Source: Meloidogyne chitwoodi (Eukaryota; Nematoda; Chromadorea; Rhabditida; Meloidogynidae). From it: a stretch of 64,000 bases of DNA. The translations under genes and the position numbers were made by a program. The DNA lies in assembly GCA_015183035.1 (NCBI GenBank), contig JACZZP010000011.1:1612001-1676000 (forward strand), written 5' to 3'. The number at the start of each line of letters is the position of its first letter. Position 1 is the first letter of the stretch. Below, piece after piece: positions 10,473 to 22,919 of the stretch. The notes below the pieces were generated by a model that ran no database searches, was not told the origin of the DNA, and saw only the letters and a list, made by a program, of their open reading frames with translations.

Positions 10473-11149
10473 GGCTCTACTTCACTTTATGAGTCCCATC
10501 GAACATTAAGAGTCCAATCGAACATTAGGAGTCCAATGAAAGTTTATGAGTCCAATCAAAATTTATAAGTCCAATCTAAACTTTATGAGTCCTATCAAAA
10601 TTTATGAGTCCAATGAAATTATTTAACTATGATTTTTTGTCAGGTACTTTATTTTTTGAAAAATTTATTTTCGGCGAAAAAAATATAACTATTCTATTCG
10701 TCTCGTCGAGCTAAGTAGAATGATAATAGATTCTACTCGCAAAAATAACTATGAGCCAGGATATAGGTCCTTGAAAATTGAAAAATAGTAGAGGGGAGTA
10801 AGTCCATTTTAGGAAAGTTTTATTAACTAAGCTTCAATTAGTATAACTTTGTTCAAATTTGCCCAACTTAGAATATTTTGGTCTCATTCTACTAAGCCCG
10901 AAGAGCTCTTTCGAATGGCATATAATTTGTTAATATTTAAAAGTGTTGGAATTATAAAATAGGTCCTCCCCACTTCTGCCTAATTGACGAAAAATCATAT
11001 ATTTTTATTGGACTCATAAACTTTTGTTTGGACTCATAAATTTTGATAGGACTCATAAAGTTTAGATTGGACTCATAAACTTTCATTGGACTCCTAATGT
11101 TCGATTGGACTCTTAATGTTCGATGGGACTCATAAAGTGAAGTAGAGCC
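10473..11149. mobile_element. inverted-repeat element, word GAGTCCAATCAAA, decayed Merlin core
   Basis: Inverted arms of about 150 bp begin GGCTCTACTTCACTTTATGA and consist of seven or so variants of TTATGAGTCCAATCAAAA. Flanks AAAATTTT and GAAACTTT match at 6 of 8 positions, a possible worn target duplication. The middle (10690-10930) is a degraded, inverted stretch of Merlin core, including GAGCTCTTTCGAATGGCATA. Confidence 0.8.
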
Positions 11150-12209
11150 GAAACTTTAAATTAAATTTATTTAGGATAATATTATAGGCCTAAAAAGTTA
11201 AATTAATATAAGGGAATAAAATACTAACCAAATATTAAGTTTTTATTATTAATTTATTTATTTTGTATTTTATAAATAACACCAATTTGGAAACTAAGTT
11301 AATATTTGATAATAATTACAAGTTTTAAATAATTTTAAAACTCAAAAAGTTCAAAAAACATCTATGTATTAATTTAAAAAAAATAATAAAATTAAGAATC
11401 GAATAAAATGGAAAATGAAGATATTTAAATTAATTGATTTATTTAATGTTAATATTTTATTTTGAATTATAAGGTAAGCTCTTTTATAGATTTTGATCAT
11501 AATGAACAACCACAAGTCTAAATGTATAAACTAAAAATTAGTCTTTTAAATTTTTTTAAACAAATCTTAAAAATTTAGTTAAATACTTTGGGAATATAAA
11601 AGAGAATTAAATATTAAAAAGTCTACAAAAAAAATAAAAAATTCATCTGTTATAAAAGAAAAGGAAGAAAAACAAATGTTTTACAAAAGTTTTCTTCCTA
11701 TTGTAAAATTTATAATGAATTTCTTCTTTTTATAAGAGAAAAGAAGGGAGTGGCGTTTAATGCATTATAAAAGCTAAATACCTATTTAGTATGTATATTA
11801 TTACATTTATTTAAATAAATATTTTTGATAAAATTCTTCATTTATTAGTGATTTTAATAAAAAATTTTTTTAACAAATTATGTAATATCCTTTAGGTTTT
11901 AATTTTTAATTAAATACTTTTAAATTTTTTAAAATATTTTTTGATTCTATGCATGTCGTTATTCGTGTTGGAATATATTTTTGGCCATAACGTTTAAAAT
12001 TTCATTTAAATAATTTTAATGCTTAAAAAAGATAAAAAACAATTTAAATACAAAATTAAAAAAACTCTAAAAACTTAATTTAACAATTTTTTATAAAATT
12101 ACTACAAATCAAATTTGGGGACAAACACTGTTGTTTTAGATTTCTTTATTACTTATATTTCAGTACATTTATTATATTATTCATTTAATTTTTTTTTAAT
12201 TTTAAGATT
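11150..12209. other. AT-rich intergenic, upstream of F-box-like gene
   Basis: No gene recognised. 11950-12110 (around TTTTTGGCCATAACG) resembles 23225-23330, which lies just behind exon 1 of the second F-box-like gene, so this may be a remnant of an older tandem copy. Confidence 0.4.
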
Positions 12210-13304
12210 ATGAAGTTTAAACAACAACATAAGACAAATGATTTAAAAATAAATCCAAAAAATAAAAATATTCCTATTGAATTACTTGTAGAAATATTTA
12301 AAACATCGTTAAAGCTAGGTGGTGTCATGCAAGAATCTTCAAGGAAACAACAAGAAATGTAAAAAATAATTTAAAATTATTATAAATAATATTTAATAAA
12401 TATTAAATTTATAAAAAATAATTTAAAAGATGATTAAAAACTAAAAATGTTGAGTTACCGTAATTCATTTCTCACTGTAATTTCTACTTACATTAGAAAA
12501 GAAAAATCTAAAAACTATAAAGTTCGTTCCAAAAAACCTTGACACCCTCAAATTTTTAACATAATTGCCTTAAAATTGTCCAATCCTTATAATTTTTTAA
12601 ATATAGATTCAGCAGCATAGGCTGCATTATTTTACAAAAAATTAGCAAAAATTTTTTTGTAAAAGTTATGCAACCATTTTTATGACCGGAAAAAGGCCGG
12701 TCACGGAAATTGGATTGGACAAATTTAAGCCAAATTATGTTAAAAATTTTAGAGTATCAAGGTTTTTTGGAACGGACTTTAGTTATTTATTAAATTAAAT
12801 CGAACCTAGTTACTAGAGCTGTCCGAGACTCTTGGTCTTGGGTCTTGACTCAAGACTTTTCTTGGTTTTTTTCTGTCTTGGTCTTGGAGTGTAGTCTTGG
12901 TCTTGTGTCTTGGCAAAATTTCGGTCTCGGACAGCTCTACTAGTTACACAAACAAGCTACCTCTTGGGTAATATAACTGTCAATGAGTTTGACTCCAATT
13001 TAAATTTATGAAATTTTAATTAAGTTAAAATTTTTATAATTAAAAAATATGAATAATTAAAAAAATCCATATAATTTTCTTTAAAATGAAAAAACTTTTA
13101 AATAAGATTTTATTTAATATTTACAAAATTACTAAAAAAATAACTTGATGTTTATTTTAAAGTATATTTGGAAAATCAATTATTGGTGCTAAAATTCTTG
13201 ATATTTTGCAATTACTTGGAATATCTTGGTTCAAATTTATTAAAAAAATTCTTACAACTTCTAGTATAATCTACTTAACTACTGGAAAATACTTAAAAAT
13301 AGGC
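12210..13304 (+). CDS. F-box-like protein, 5' part, copy 1
   Basis: Exon 1 (12210-12358) and exon 2 (13163-13304) join in frame across an 804-bp intron; the gene then reaches a donor (GGC|GTAAGT) and I cannot find the next exon. After a basic Lys/Asn-rich start comes IPIELLVEIFKTSL, the start of an F-box-like helix (LPxELLxEIF pattern), which in known F-box proteins binds SKP1. Exon 2 encodes LLGISWFKFIKKILTTS, matched closely by the paralogue at 22920-23704 (LFGIYWRKHIKTMLTTSKI). The first intron has taken in two MITEs. Expanded F-box families are known from plant-parasitic nematodes; whether this one is complete or a fragment is open. Confidence 0.6.
12520..12779. mobile_element. mariner-like MITE in intron of F-box-like gene 1
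   Basis: 260 bp with inverted ends AAGT(T/C)CGTTCCAAAAAACC flanked by TA on both sides (12518-12519 and 12780-12781), as in Tc1/mariner derivatives. Non-coding. Confidence 0.75.
12814..12939. mobile_element. hAT-type MITE, word TCTTGG
   Basis: 126 bp with ends TAGAGCTGTCCGAGAC and a perfect 8-bp duplication CTAGTTAC (12806-12813 and 12940-12947). The interior is almost only variants of TCTTGGTCTTGG. It lies in the same intron as the mariner-like MITE. Confidence 0.85.
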
Positions 13305-13352
13305 GTAAGTTTATAAGAATTTTAAAAATAGATATTTAAGATTATGAAACCC

Positions 13353-13535
13353 GAGGTCAACCAAAAAGATCGAAGCTCAAAAGATTGAAACAATTTGTGA
13401 ACTTGCCACTTCGGTCAAGTAATAAAACACTCCCAATAAGTCCAAGTTTGAGTGGGACCAAATTGTTTTAAGAGATTTGACCGAATTGGCAATTGGAAAA
13501 CGATCTTTTGGGTTTCGATCATTTGGGGTGGACCA
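13353..13535. mobile_element. MITE with Merlin-core fragment
   Basis: 183 bp, imperfect inverted ends around GATCGAAGCTCAAAAGAT, perfect 9-bp duplication ATGAAACCC (13344-13352 and 13536-13544). The middle holds AAAACACTCCCAATAAGTCC, a piece of Merlin core in reverse orientation. Confidence 0.8.
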
Positions 13536-13544
13536 ATGAAACCC

Positions 13545-13918
13545 ATAATAAATATTCTAAATCAAATGTTTTTTGGTAAACTACCAGGACGATAAATGTC
13601 ACTCGACTGAGCTCGTCGAGCTCCCCACTAACAGAGGGACAAATGTGTCAATTTTAAAGGCAGTCCTTCTTCCCTTCAATTTAATTTTGCCACCTCTTAA
13701 AAGACTGCCTTGTTGTTTGGATGTTTTTGTTCTGTTGTTTTTCTTTTATTTTATATAAAATTTAAGCTATTGAAAATACATACCTTTAAATGTATTTGTT
13801 TACCCCTATGAGAAGTACATATATTCCATTAAATTTTATTTTAATTCTTGTAAAAATTTTTTGGCATATGTAGAATACTAGCCAATAAAATGTTAAAAAA
13901 AGAGGGGGTTGTTTTCAT
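13545..13918. other. spacer with Merlin subterminal remnant
   Basis: 13590-13625 contains CACTCGACTGAGCTCGTCGA, a fragment of Merlin subterminal sequence. The rest is AT-rich and unassigned. Confidence 0.4.
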
Positions 13919-14391
13919 GGTAAATGTTCAGTAGATGTCCTACCTTAACGCAAAGGACATTTGTGCAAGCGCTCTTTGCATTTTTGGCTTAACAAAATTG
14001 CACGACGCTTATTTTTCCTTTTCAATTATAGTATGCCTTTTGGCGAGAAAAAAGGAAAATAAAAATAATAATAAAGGAAAATATATTTATTTTATAAATG
14101 ATCAGATTATAGATTTACTCCATTTTTCGACGATCAAACTCTCGATATTGAATAAAGAAAAAATAGCCATATCCCAAATTTGTAATCTATGATCATTTAT
14201 AAAATTAATATATTTTCCTTTATTATTAATCATTTTTATTTTCCTTTTTTCTCTTTATATGCCAAAAGACATACTATAATTGAAAAGGAAAAATAAGCGT
14301 CGTGCAATTTTCCTAACGCCAAAAATGCAAATTTCGCTTGCAAACTGAAATGCCTTTTGCGTACAGTTAGATAGCCAACTGGACATTTACC
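13919..14391. mobile_element. palindromic foldback element
   Basis: 473 bp that folds almost fully on itself: ends GGTAAATGT(T/C)C, arms of about 200 bp with matching blocks such as GCACGACGCTTATTTTTCC and its complement at 14290-14310, centre near 14130-14150. Flanks GTTTTCAT and GAGTTTCG do not match, so no target duplication is claimed. A reading frame over the left arm is a by-product. Confidence 0.75.
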
Positions 14392-15176
14392 GAGTTTCGG
14401 GTTAAAATATCGAATTCGGGAACGACCATGAAGATGATTTGGGGATAAAATGTTGCGAACTTTGATCGTATAAGGGAAAAGAACGAGTAGATATTCAATA
14501 ATTAAGTTTTGAAATTAAAAAAAATTATTTTCGAATATTTCATTGAATTAAATTCTATTTTATTTCTTTTTAAATACAAAAATTTAGGCAAGTACATCTA
14601 ATAAAGATTGGTGCGCCGCCCATACAATCCTTCCAGATTGGATTAGAGACTAGAGATAGGACTGGATCTGGACCCAGACCTGGATTTTTTCTGGATCCAC
14701 AGTCCAGATTCAAACATTTTTGGGCATTTTGGATCTTTTCTGGAGTGCAGATCCAGAATCCAGTCCAGGTCTATAAATTAAAAAATCAAGAGTCCAGATC
14801 CGCGCCATTTTTTATCTGGATTTCCTGAATTAAATTTTGTTCAAATTTACCTTATATTTTTGAAGAAAGAAATTGATAAATTATAAGTTTTAAATGATGA
14901 TTTGTTAAATTATTTTGATAAAAATTATCTACATTTATTTTATAATAAATATTTTTAATGATTATATTTCATTTTTTATATTTTAATAAATTAAAAAGAA
15001 TCTTGGTCTGGTAACAGGAATTTTGGTGGTGATTTCTTGGGAGGTCATGTCCAGTTATGCTTCTTTTTAATTAATATTCTTCTTTCATTTAAAAAAAAAT
15101 ATTTGTTCATTGACGAAAAGTCCGTTGACATAAAATCCATTGACGTAAAGTCGTTCCACCTTCAAATCAATCCATG
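14392..15176. repeat. AT-rich spacer with CTGGATCC-word element remnant
   Basis: 14650-14830 carries TAGAGATAGGACTGGATC and a run of CTGGATCCAGA-type words, the end of the family seen complete at 28405-29535; no matching right end is found, so this is a truncated copy. 15110-15150 has three variants of GTTGACATAAAATCC, possibly one arm of another element. Confidence 0.6.
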
Positions 15177-15319
15177 GGGACACGCCCGACTAGGCGCCGG
15201 CCGACTGACCGCGAGTAGTCTCTAGTTTCTACTTTATCTCTAATTCTCTTTGTTTAACATACTATTGCGCGTCCAATAGGCCCGCGCCTAGTCGGCCGGC
15301 GCCTAGTCGGGCTGTCCCC
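15177..15319. mobile_element. MITE, word CGACTAGGCGCCGGC
   Basis: 143 bp, GC-rich inverted arms (GGGACA..GCCCGACTAGGCGCC), flanked by AATCCATG and AATCTATG (7 of 8 matching) at 15169-15176 and 15320-15327. Strikingly GC-rich against its surroundings. Confidence 0.75.
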
Positions 15320-15365
15320 AATCTATGAGTTACTTTTAAAATTTTAAAGCATTTTAACTTTTTTA

Positions 15366-15995
15366 GGCCTGACTACAGTTTCCGTACTTTTTTTGTTTTC
15401 GGACGAGTTATATGTCATTCGAAAGAGCTCGTCGAGCTGAGTCGAATGACATAAAAACTAGTCCGCGGAAACAAATATGGGCTAAGTTACAGCCCACCTA
15501 AAATTGAAAAACCATAGGGGGGAGTAAGCTCATTTTTGGAGCAAAAAAATAAAATGTGAGTATGATAGCTCATTCAAAAGAGCTCTTCGAGACCTATCGA
15601 ATGAGACCAAAATCAGTTTGATTGAACGATTATGAACAAAGTTATGAATGATCGAAGTTTGCTGGAAACACGTCAAACTTGGACCTATTCGGAGTGTTTT
15701 ATCACTTCTTCATTTGGGAGCCCATCTCTCGTTGGCTTTTGGTTATATGCGTCATTCTACGGCGCAAATTACAACAAAATAATTTATTCAGTGAAAATAA
15801 TTAAATGCAGCCGCAGTAATCACTTAAAATAACCTTACTCCCCCCTATGGTTTTTCAATTTTCGGGGGTCTGTAACTTGGCCCATAGTTGTTTCCGCTGA
15901 CTAGTTTTTATGTCATTCGACTCAGCTCGATGAGCTCTTTCGAAAGACATATAACTCGTCCGAAAACAAAAAAGTACGGAAACTGTAGTTTAGCC
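15366..15995. mobile_element. non-autonomous Merlin MITE
   Basis: 630 bp with inverted repeats beginning GGC(C/T)(T/A)(G/A)ACTACAGTTTCC and a perfect 8-bp duplication CTTTTTTA (15358-15365 and 15996-16003). Subterminal and core sequence match the complete element at 7767-9958 over most of their length, including CAAATTACAACAAAATAATT, but the transposase is absent and the outermost 40 bases differ. It ends 67 bp before the ATG of the zinc-finger/Ldh_2-like gene and may affect its promoter. Confidence 0.93.
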
Positions 15996-16061
15996 CTTTT
16001 TTATTCTTTCTTTAGATACTTACAAATAAACTATTTAATTATTCTAATACATACAAAATAA

Positions 16062-18401
16062 ATGAATAAGGAGGTATGTTTTATAAAGTTAATCTTATTT
16101 CGGCCTCAAAAATTGTTAGTGTTTAGTTGAACATAGTAATTTCACAAATTTCCTTTGAGGATTTTATTTTTTTAATTATTCAATAAAATGTTTTTTTGAC
16201 AATAATTTTTTAAAAATCAAATTAGAAATTTGGTTTTCTATATTGATTAGGTGTTATATATGTATATTTTTATTATAGAATAATCCAGATTTTAAAGAAT
16301 TGTGTGCAACTTATCATATTGAAGGAGAAAGCAACAACATCTTTGATAATATTGGTAGCTTTTTTAATTAGAAATTTCTAAAAATAATTAAAATTTATCA
16401 GATTTTACTTAGGTATAAATCTATTTATTAATTATTTCAGCATTAACAAAATTTAGGAAATTTGAATACTCAAGACATAGATGAGCTTGAAAGTTCTTTA
16501 AACCAGGATAAGAAAAAGACTTACAAAAATAAATCTTTGATTCGTTTGCCTGATTCCGGACTGTGTCCATTGTGTGGAGTATTTTCAACCCGATCCAATT
16601 TTCTTCGTCATCTTCAAAGAAACCATCAGGATTTTGTTTTCAACGATAATGTTTCTCTTGTAACCACACAAAATGTATATTTTCTAAATAATATTTCAAA
16701 AATAATAGGTAAGATTGAATTATTTGATCAAACTTTTGGTGTATTCATTTTTGTTAGTTATTTGTGTCTAGTTAATGGGAATTTTTATTTTGTTTTGCAT
16801 CATTATTTTCAATTAATTTGAACGTAATGTTTTTAAATATCTAAAAAAGAATTTTTGATTAGTACAAAAATTTCCATGTCTTGTTTAATAAAAAATTATA
16901 TTACAGGTCTACTTGTTTGTAGTGCGATGCATGATGTTTTCTTGCCGTCTGGATGGTGTTCATGCTAATATTTTAGCAGACGTATTAAAATTTGCAGATT
17001 CTTACGGATTCTTCAAGTCAGTTAATTTTTTCCGTTCTTATATTTAATAAGAAAATTTAATTTATAGTGAGGGTTTGCGAAAGATAAGTACTTACATTGA
17101 TGATTTAAATAGTGGTAAAATAGTTAAATCAGGTTCTTTTTAAATTTTCTTTTACTTCCTAAACATTTCTTTTAGGTACTCCAACCTTAGTATCAGAAAA
17201 TTCAAGTATTGTTTACGTTGATGGCCAAAATATGTTGGGTTGTGTTGTTGCAAAATTCTGCACAAGTAAAGCTATAGAATTGGCTAAAATTTATGGCGTA
17301 GGCTATGTTTTAGCAAGACGTTCTAATGATTTTGGTCCTGGGCAGTACTATACACAAATGATGAATGACGCTGGAATGATTGTATTTGAATTTATATATT
17401 TTTGTATTACTTTATTCTTAGGCTTTAGGGGTGAATCAAATAAACTTTTTAAAAATTGAATAATAACTGAAGAAAAGTTAGAACTCAATTTTTTAAAACA
17501 CGGAACTTTAAAGTTAAAAATCTTAAATAATTATTTCTGGTCAAAAAGTAAAAATTTTCGGTTTTGAGTAATTCATTATTTATTTTTATTTGAGATTTGT
17601 TTGCAATTAATTTGAGATATTTATTAAAAATAAATTTACAGGGAATCGTATACTCTACTGATTCACGCTTAAACATTTCATTGATGGATTTGATTTTCGA
17701 GATCACTTCGCCTATTGATAATCATATAAGACTTTTATTGTCAATATTTTGTGAAGCTCTCACCAATGTAAACGTACAAAATTCGGTATGATATTTTTAT
17801 TTAATTCTTCATTACTATTTTTCCGTTTTTTAAGTCATTGAATATATTTAATTTTTAGGATCAATATTTTTTTGCAGCAACTCCAAACAACTTTCCTCAG
17901 AATTTCAAGGATATTGTTAGGTCAAATTTAAGCAAATTTGGATTGGAAAATTTGGTGAGAATTATTTTAACTATCTAATTTATATTAATTCTACCTCAGA
18001 CGATATAGGATTTACAATTTTTTTCTTTAAGTTTTTTAAATAATTTTTAAAAGGCATAAAATTTTTAATGTTTTTGACTTTTTATAGTTTTATATAAAAT
18101 TCTTTTCTAGGAATATGATTCTAAACTTAGGAAGAATGCATACGACGAGAAGGAAAATAATATTGGAGGAATTTGTTATCCCAATGAGGTGATACAAGTG
18201 ATGGTGAGATTATTTTATTTAAAAACATCAAATTATTTATATTTTTTATTATTTAAAAATTTGACTATAAAATTAAAAAAATGTATATAAGACATAAATT
18301 AAACATTTTAGGATCAATTTGCTCAGATTTTCGACTTCTTACCAATAATCAAAGATAAATTCAAATTCGGAGGAAATTTTGATTTGTCAAGTAATGCTTG
18401 A
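16062..18401 (+). CDS. C2H2 zinc finger + Ldh_2-type dehydrogenase-like protein, copy A
   Basis: Ten exons (16062-16073, 16279-16354, 16457-16674, 16907-17016, 17068-17132, 17176-17381, 17642-17785, 17859-17954, 18111-18203, 18312-18401) give 369 aa. A C2H2 finger, CPLCGVFSTRSNFLRHLQRN followed by H, lies near residues 70-90. From about residue 103 the protein follows the malate/L-lactate dehydrogenase Ldh_2 fold: ILADVLKFADSYGFF, then GLRKISTYIDDL, VYVDGQNMLG, AIELAKIYGVGYVLARRSND, FGPGQYYTQMMNDAGMIGIV. Ldh_2 enzymes reduce 2-oxoacids with NAD(P)H and use a His in a SHG motif; here that position reads FNEG, and NSNHFG is RSNDFG. The C-terminal third is unrecognisable. Copy B at 32742 has the same exon phases. 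I infer a pseudoenzyme with a nucleic-acid- or protein-binding finger; catalysis is unlikely but not excluded. Confidence 0.83.
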
Positions 18402-19157
18402 TGTAACTTTAATGCTATTTTTATAAATTTATTATAATCTTTTTAACGATATATACAATATTTTTTACTCAAATTGTTCTTAAATTTTATTTTTTTAACA
18501 GCTATGATTTTTTATTTTTTACTACTATAATTTACAATAATTTATTTCAATAAAATATTTTCATTAAGTGTTTGACTTTATTTTAGGTTAAAGTTTTCTC
18601 CTTAAAAATATCTATCTAATAACAAAGTTTTTTGGTTGACGGTTTTAGTAAAGCCACAATAGACATTCTTCAAAAAATATTTCAATTCCCCAAAAAATAC
18701 CTAACTTTTATTTTAATTACAAAGCCCTATTTATAATATTCTCTAATAAAGAAAAACATTAATCGACGTAACAACATTATTTAAAAATATCCTCAAATAT
18801 TAACACCAAAAAAGCAAATAAAACTATTTATTCTTATATAAAATTATTACCAATATAAATAAAGCAAAGCATATTATTCATAAAAAATAATTGTAAAAAA
18901 ATATTTAATTGATTTTAAAGCAAACTTTTAATTCATATTATTTTTATTTTAACAAAGGAAAAGTCTCCTCCAATTTTACGTTTTTTGGCTATTATAATAA
19001 TAATTTATTTATTATTTATTTATTTAACAAATAAATATTTATAGATAATAAAACTATTTATTAGATGTATAAAATATTTAAATAAAGTTTTAAAAAGACT
19101 AAAAAATTTAAGAATAATTACTTAGAATATTTATTAAATATTAACATTTTATTATTA
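18402..19157. other. AT-rich spacer
   Basis: Between the zinc-finger gene and the carboxypeptidase gene, both on plus. Long A/T runs and (ATTT)n; no frame or repeat recognised. It probably includes the 3' UTR of the first gene and the promoter of the second. Confidence 0.4.
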
Positions 19158-22060
19158 ATGTTATTTTTATTATTTTTAATTTCTTTAATTTTATCTTTTA
19201 CACAATGTGATGGAGAAAATAATAATCATCGCAGTTATGACGGGTTAATTATTTTTTTAGAATTAAATTAAAAATTTGAATATAATAATTAAATTATCAA
19301 AAAAAAAATTTTTTTATTTTAATAAATTAATTGGGAAAAAGTTTTAAAAATAACAAATAATTTTTAATTAATTTAATTTTTAAAGATTTAAATTGTTCCG
19401 TGCATTTTTATCAAATAAATCACATCTTTTTGAATTAAAAAATATTACTCGTTCAATAAATATGTTAAGATCTGAAGATAATAATAATATACAAATATGG
19501 AAAATACATTCACAACCTGGAATGCCTGCAGAAATTTTATCTGGGCCAGAAAGTGAAAGAAAACTTTTAAAATTTTTTAATGACAAACAAATTGTTTATT
19601 CTACATTAATTGAAGATTTTGGATTGTAAGTTTTTATTTATTTTTTAAAATCAATAAAAAATATATAAAAGTTTACAGAAAAATTATTTAAAAAATGGAT
19701 AGTTAGTTAAATTTTAGTGGATATTAACTTAATATCCGAGCATTTGCTCGTGCAGTCTTAATGAGTGCAAATTATTTAGGAGGGCCTGTTTTTTTTATTT
19801 TTATATATTAAATTTGATTTTTGTTAAAATTCAGTTCGTAAGGCCAGCCCAAATATAATAATCCCAGAAAATAAAAAAAAAATTGTTGAGAGATACTGAT
19901 TTGTGAGAGGACACCGAAACCAAAAGATTGGATATCCACTCACCCATACCTTTTTACAGTAATTTATTAACTAATGAAACTTAGCCAGCCTTAAAGGTTA
20001 TGGATAAAACTTAAACCTTTTCAGATAATTTATTTTACAATAAATTTTAAATAATTAAAGATTAAATTTTTTTCTTCTTTTTCTTTCAGACAAATGCGCA
20101 TTTCTGGTGAAACTCTTCGTTATGAATTATTGGATGAATGGGAAGATGATATACTTGATCGAATTGAAGATTTTGATTTGGGAAAATATCATCGCTATAA
20201 TACAGTTTTTTTAAATAAAATTAAAAAAATATTTTTTAGATAATTGAATATATGAAATTAATTGCTAAAAACAATCCTAAACTTGCAAAATATGAAATTA
20301 TTGGGAAAACAACAGAATTAAGAGATTTGGGCATTTTAAAGGTTAATAAATAATTATTAAATTAAAAAAAAATAATTTTTAGCTTGGTTATGATCCTTTT
20401 AATAATCAAACAGTTAAACCTATATTTCTTATTGATGGCGGAATTCATGGTTTCAAAAAAATAATTTTTATTTAAATAAATTTTCATTTGAGCAAGGGAA
20501 TGGATAGCACCTGCTGTCGCATTAAATGCAATTAATACAGTAAGAAAATTTATTTTTTAATTTTAATAAATGAATTATTTATTAATTTTAATAATTTATT
20601 TAAATTTATTAAAAATTAAATTTTTTAAAATATTAAATTCTTTTAAAATATTAAATTCTTTTAAAGTTTATAAATAATCAAAAATGGAGGTCTTTATTAG
20701 ATCATATTGATGTACATATAATTCCAGTATTAAATCCTGATGGATATGAATATACTTGGAAAAAAGATAGTTAAATAAACATATTTTATTTATTTAAATA
20801 TTTTTATTTAATTTAAAAGGATTATGGCGACATACTCGTTCAGGTCCATACAAAACAAACAATCTATGCGGTAGTGGAGGAGCATCACTCTGTTATGGAG
20901 TAGATCCTAACAGAAACTTTCCTTATCATTGGGCAGAATCAGGAACAGATCCTTGCCCTTGCAGGTTAAAAAATAAATTTTAAAAAATATAAAAATAATT
21001 ATTTAAAATATTTTTACATTTTGAATGTTTAATTAATATCTATTTTAACTCAAAAAATTAAAAAATTTTTATTTAAAATTTTTAAAAGATATCAATTTAA
21101 ATTTGGGTAATAAAAAATTACTCAAATTACTAATTTGTACTGATTTTTTTTAAATGAAGATTAAGTATAGGAAGTTTGGAAGTTTTAAAATATTAAAAAA
21201 ATAACAACACGACAAGAATAATTTCCATTACCTAATTCAAAAAATTTTTAAATATTTAAATTTTAAACTTATTATTTAATTTTTTTTCCAGTGAAGTTTA
21301 CCCAGGTCCAACACCTCTTTCTGAACCTGAATGTGCACATTTAGCATCATATATGTACAAAAATATAAATAATTTAAAAGCATATTTAACATTACATGCT
21401 TATGGAAATTTAATAATTCATGGATGGAATTATGCTTCTAGAACATATCCAAATAATATTGAAGAATTAAAATATTTAGCTGAAAAAATGGCAAAAGCAA
21501 TTGTTTTGGAAGGAGGAGGAGCTCCTTTTAAAATTGGAAGTGCCCCTGATATTTTATGTTTGTTTGTTTTTTTAAATTAAAAAGAATATCCTCAAAGTAT
21601 ATTTTAGTTTTTCTCTGAGAAAAAGGTTAAAAAATGAAAAATATAAAAAAAAAGAATAATGGGAAGTTAACTCCTTATTAATTTAAAAATGTCTCTGATC
21701 CCTTAGGAAAAAATCCAAAATATTTTGAAATTATTTTTTTTTTAAATGTTCAATTAATTTTTAACACAAAATTAAATTCTTTAAAAAAAAAATAAATTCT
21801 ATAAATTAAAAAGACGAAGCAGCCGGTGGAAGTGACGATTATGCAACAAGTTTGGGTGTTAAATATTCTTATACTATGGAACTAACTTCTGGACGTTATG
21901 GAAATTTATTTGGGGGATTTGTTTTTCCAGAAAGAGGAATTAAAAAGGAAGCATCAAAAGTAAAGAAAATTATATCTGATTAAAATAAAAATTAATTTTG
22001 TATTTTTAGGTACTCCCAGGAATTTATGAACTTGCTTTACAGATTTTTAAAGAAGTCTGA
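19158..22060 (+). CDS. secreted zinc carboxypeptidase (peptidase family M14A)
   Basis: Eleven exons (19158-19243, 19386-19625, 20090-20204, 20240-20341, 20383-20449, 20493-20539, 20667-20769, 20820-20964, 21292-21557, 21814-21959, 22010-22060) give 455 aa. It would cleave C-terminal residues from peptides outside the cell. A signal peptide (MLFLLFLISLILSFTQC) is followed by an activation segment (QIWKIHSQPGMP) and the catalytic domain: zinc ligands in GGIHAREWIAPA (split by an intron after H), the substrate-binding block VDPNRNFPYHW, third zinc ligand in TLHAYGN, and the catalytic Glu in YTMELTSGRYG. Loop landmarks LWRHTRSGP and GPTPLSEPE are standard. All key residues are present, so activity is expected. 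The length fits pancreatic-type M14A proenzymes. The 464-bp second intron shows nothing else recognisable. Confidence 0.95.
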
Positions 22061-22919
22061 AACTTTAAAATTTAAATAGAATTTATTATTACATAATTAA
22101 CTGTAATTTACTGAATTAAAATAAAATCGTTGCTATTATTTTTAATAAATATATAAAATTTAATAATAAATTAATTTATATTATTGTTGATATAAGTATA
22201 ATTTGATCTTTTGGAGAATACTTAAGTTTATATTTAAAATTAAAAAAATTGATGGACAGGGCATTTCCCTATTTTAAAAGTAGAAGGAATGTTCTTTAAG
22301 TATATTCTACTAATAAACAAAAGAAAAAATTCTTTTTTATAAATTTTTCTCTCCACATGAGAAAAAGAGGTACTTATTCTTTTTCTACAATTTACCTCAT
22401 AAATCTTTATTTTTACTTATAATAAATAAATAATATTATTAATACATTAATATTATATTTGAATTTTAATTCATTTACATATTATATAGAGGTTTGTTTA
22501 TTTTTTGTGAAATTTAAAGATTTTAAGGAAAAATTACTAATAGTAACAATAAGAAAAAATTCTTCTATAAAAGAAGATGAAATTTTTATATTTGAAAAAC
22601 TACATATGTTTGAATTTACATTTAAAGCTCTTTCGGATATTTGTTCCTATTGGATATTCTAAAATTATTATTTTATTTTATTTTTTAAAATAAAATAGGG
22701 GGAGTGTCAATGTTGTTGAATAAAAATTAATTAATATAAAAACTAACAGAAATAAATAAATTAAATTAAAAATTTACCAATCATTTTTTAATTTTTTAAA
22801 CATTTTTTGATTATTATTTTATTTTTTCCTAAACTATAGGATAAAACTTCATACAATTTTTGCTTTATAATTTAATTAATATTAATCACTTAAATTTTAA
22901 TTTTTAAATTTTTTAGATT
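22061..22919. other. AT-rich spacer
   Basis: No convincing gene. A 67-codon frame at 22459-22662 has AT-driven composition and no family resemblance, so it is not called. Confidence 0.4.

Noticed and set aside
13919..14391. Target duplication for the palindromic element
   Set aside because: Flanking octamers GTTTTCAT and GAGTTTCG do not match.
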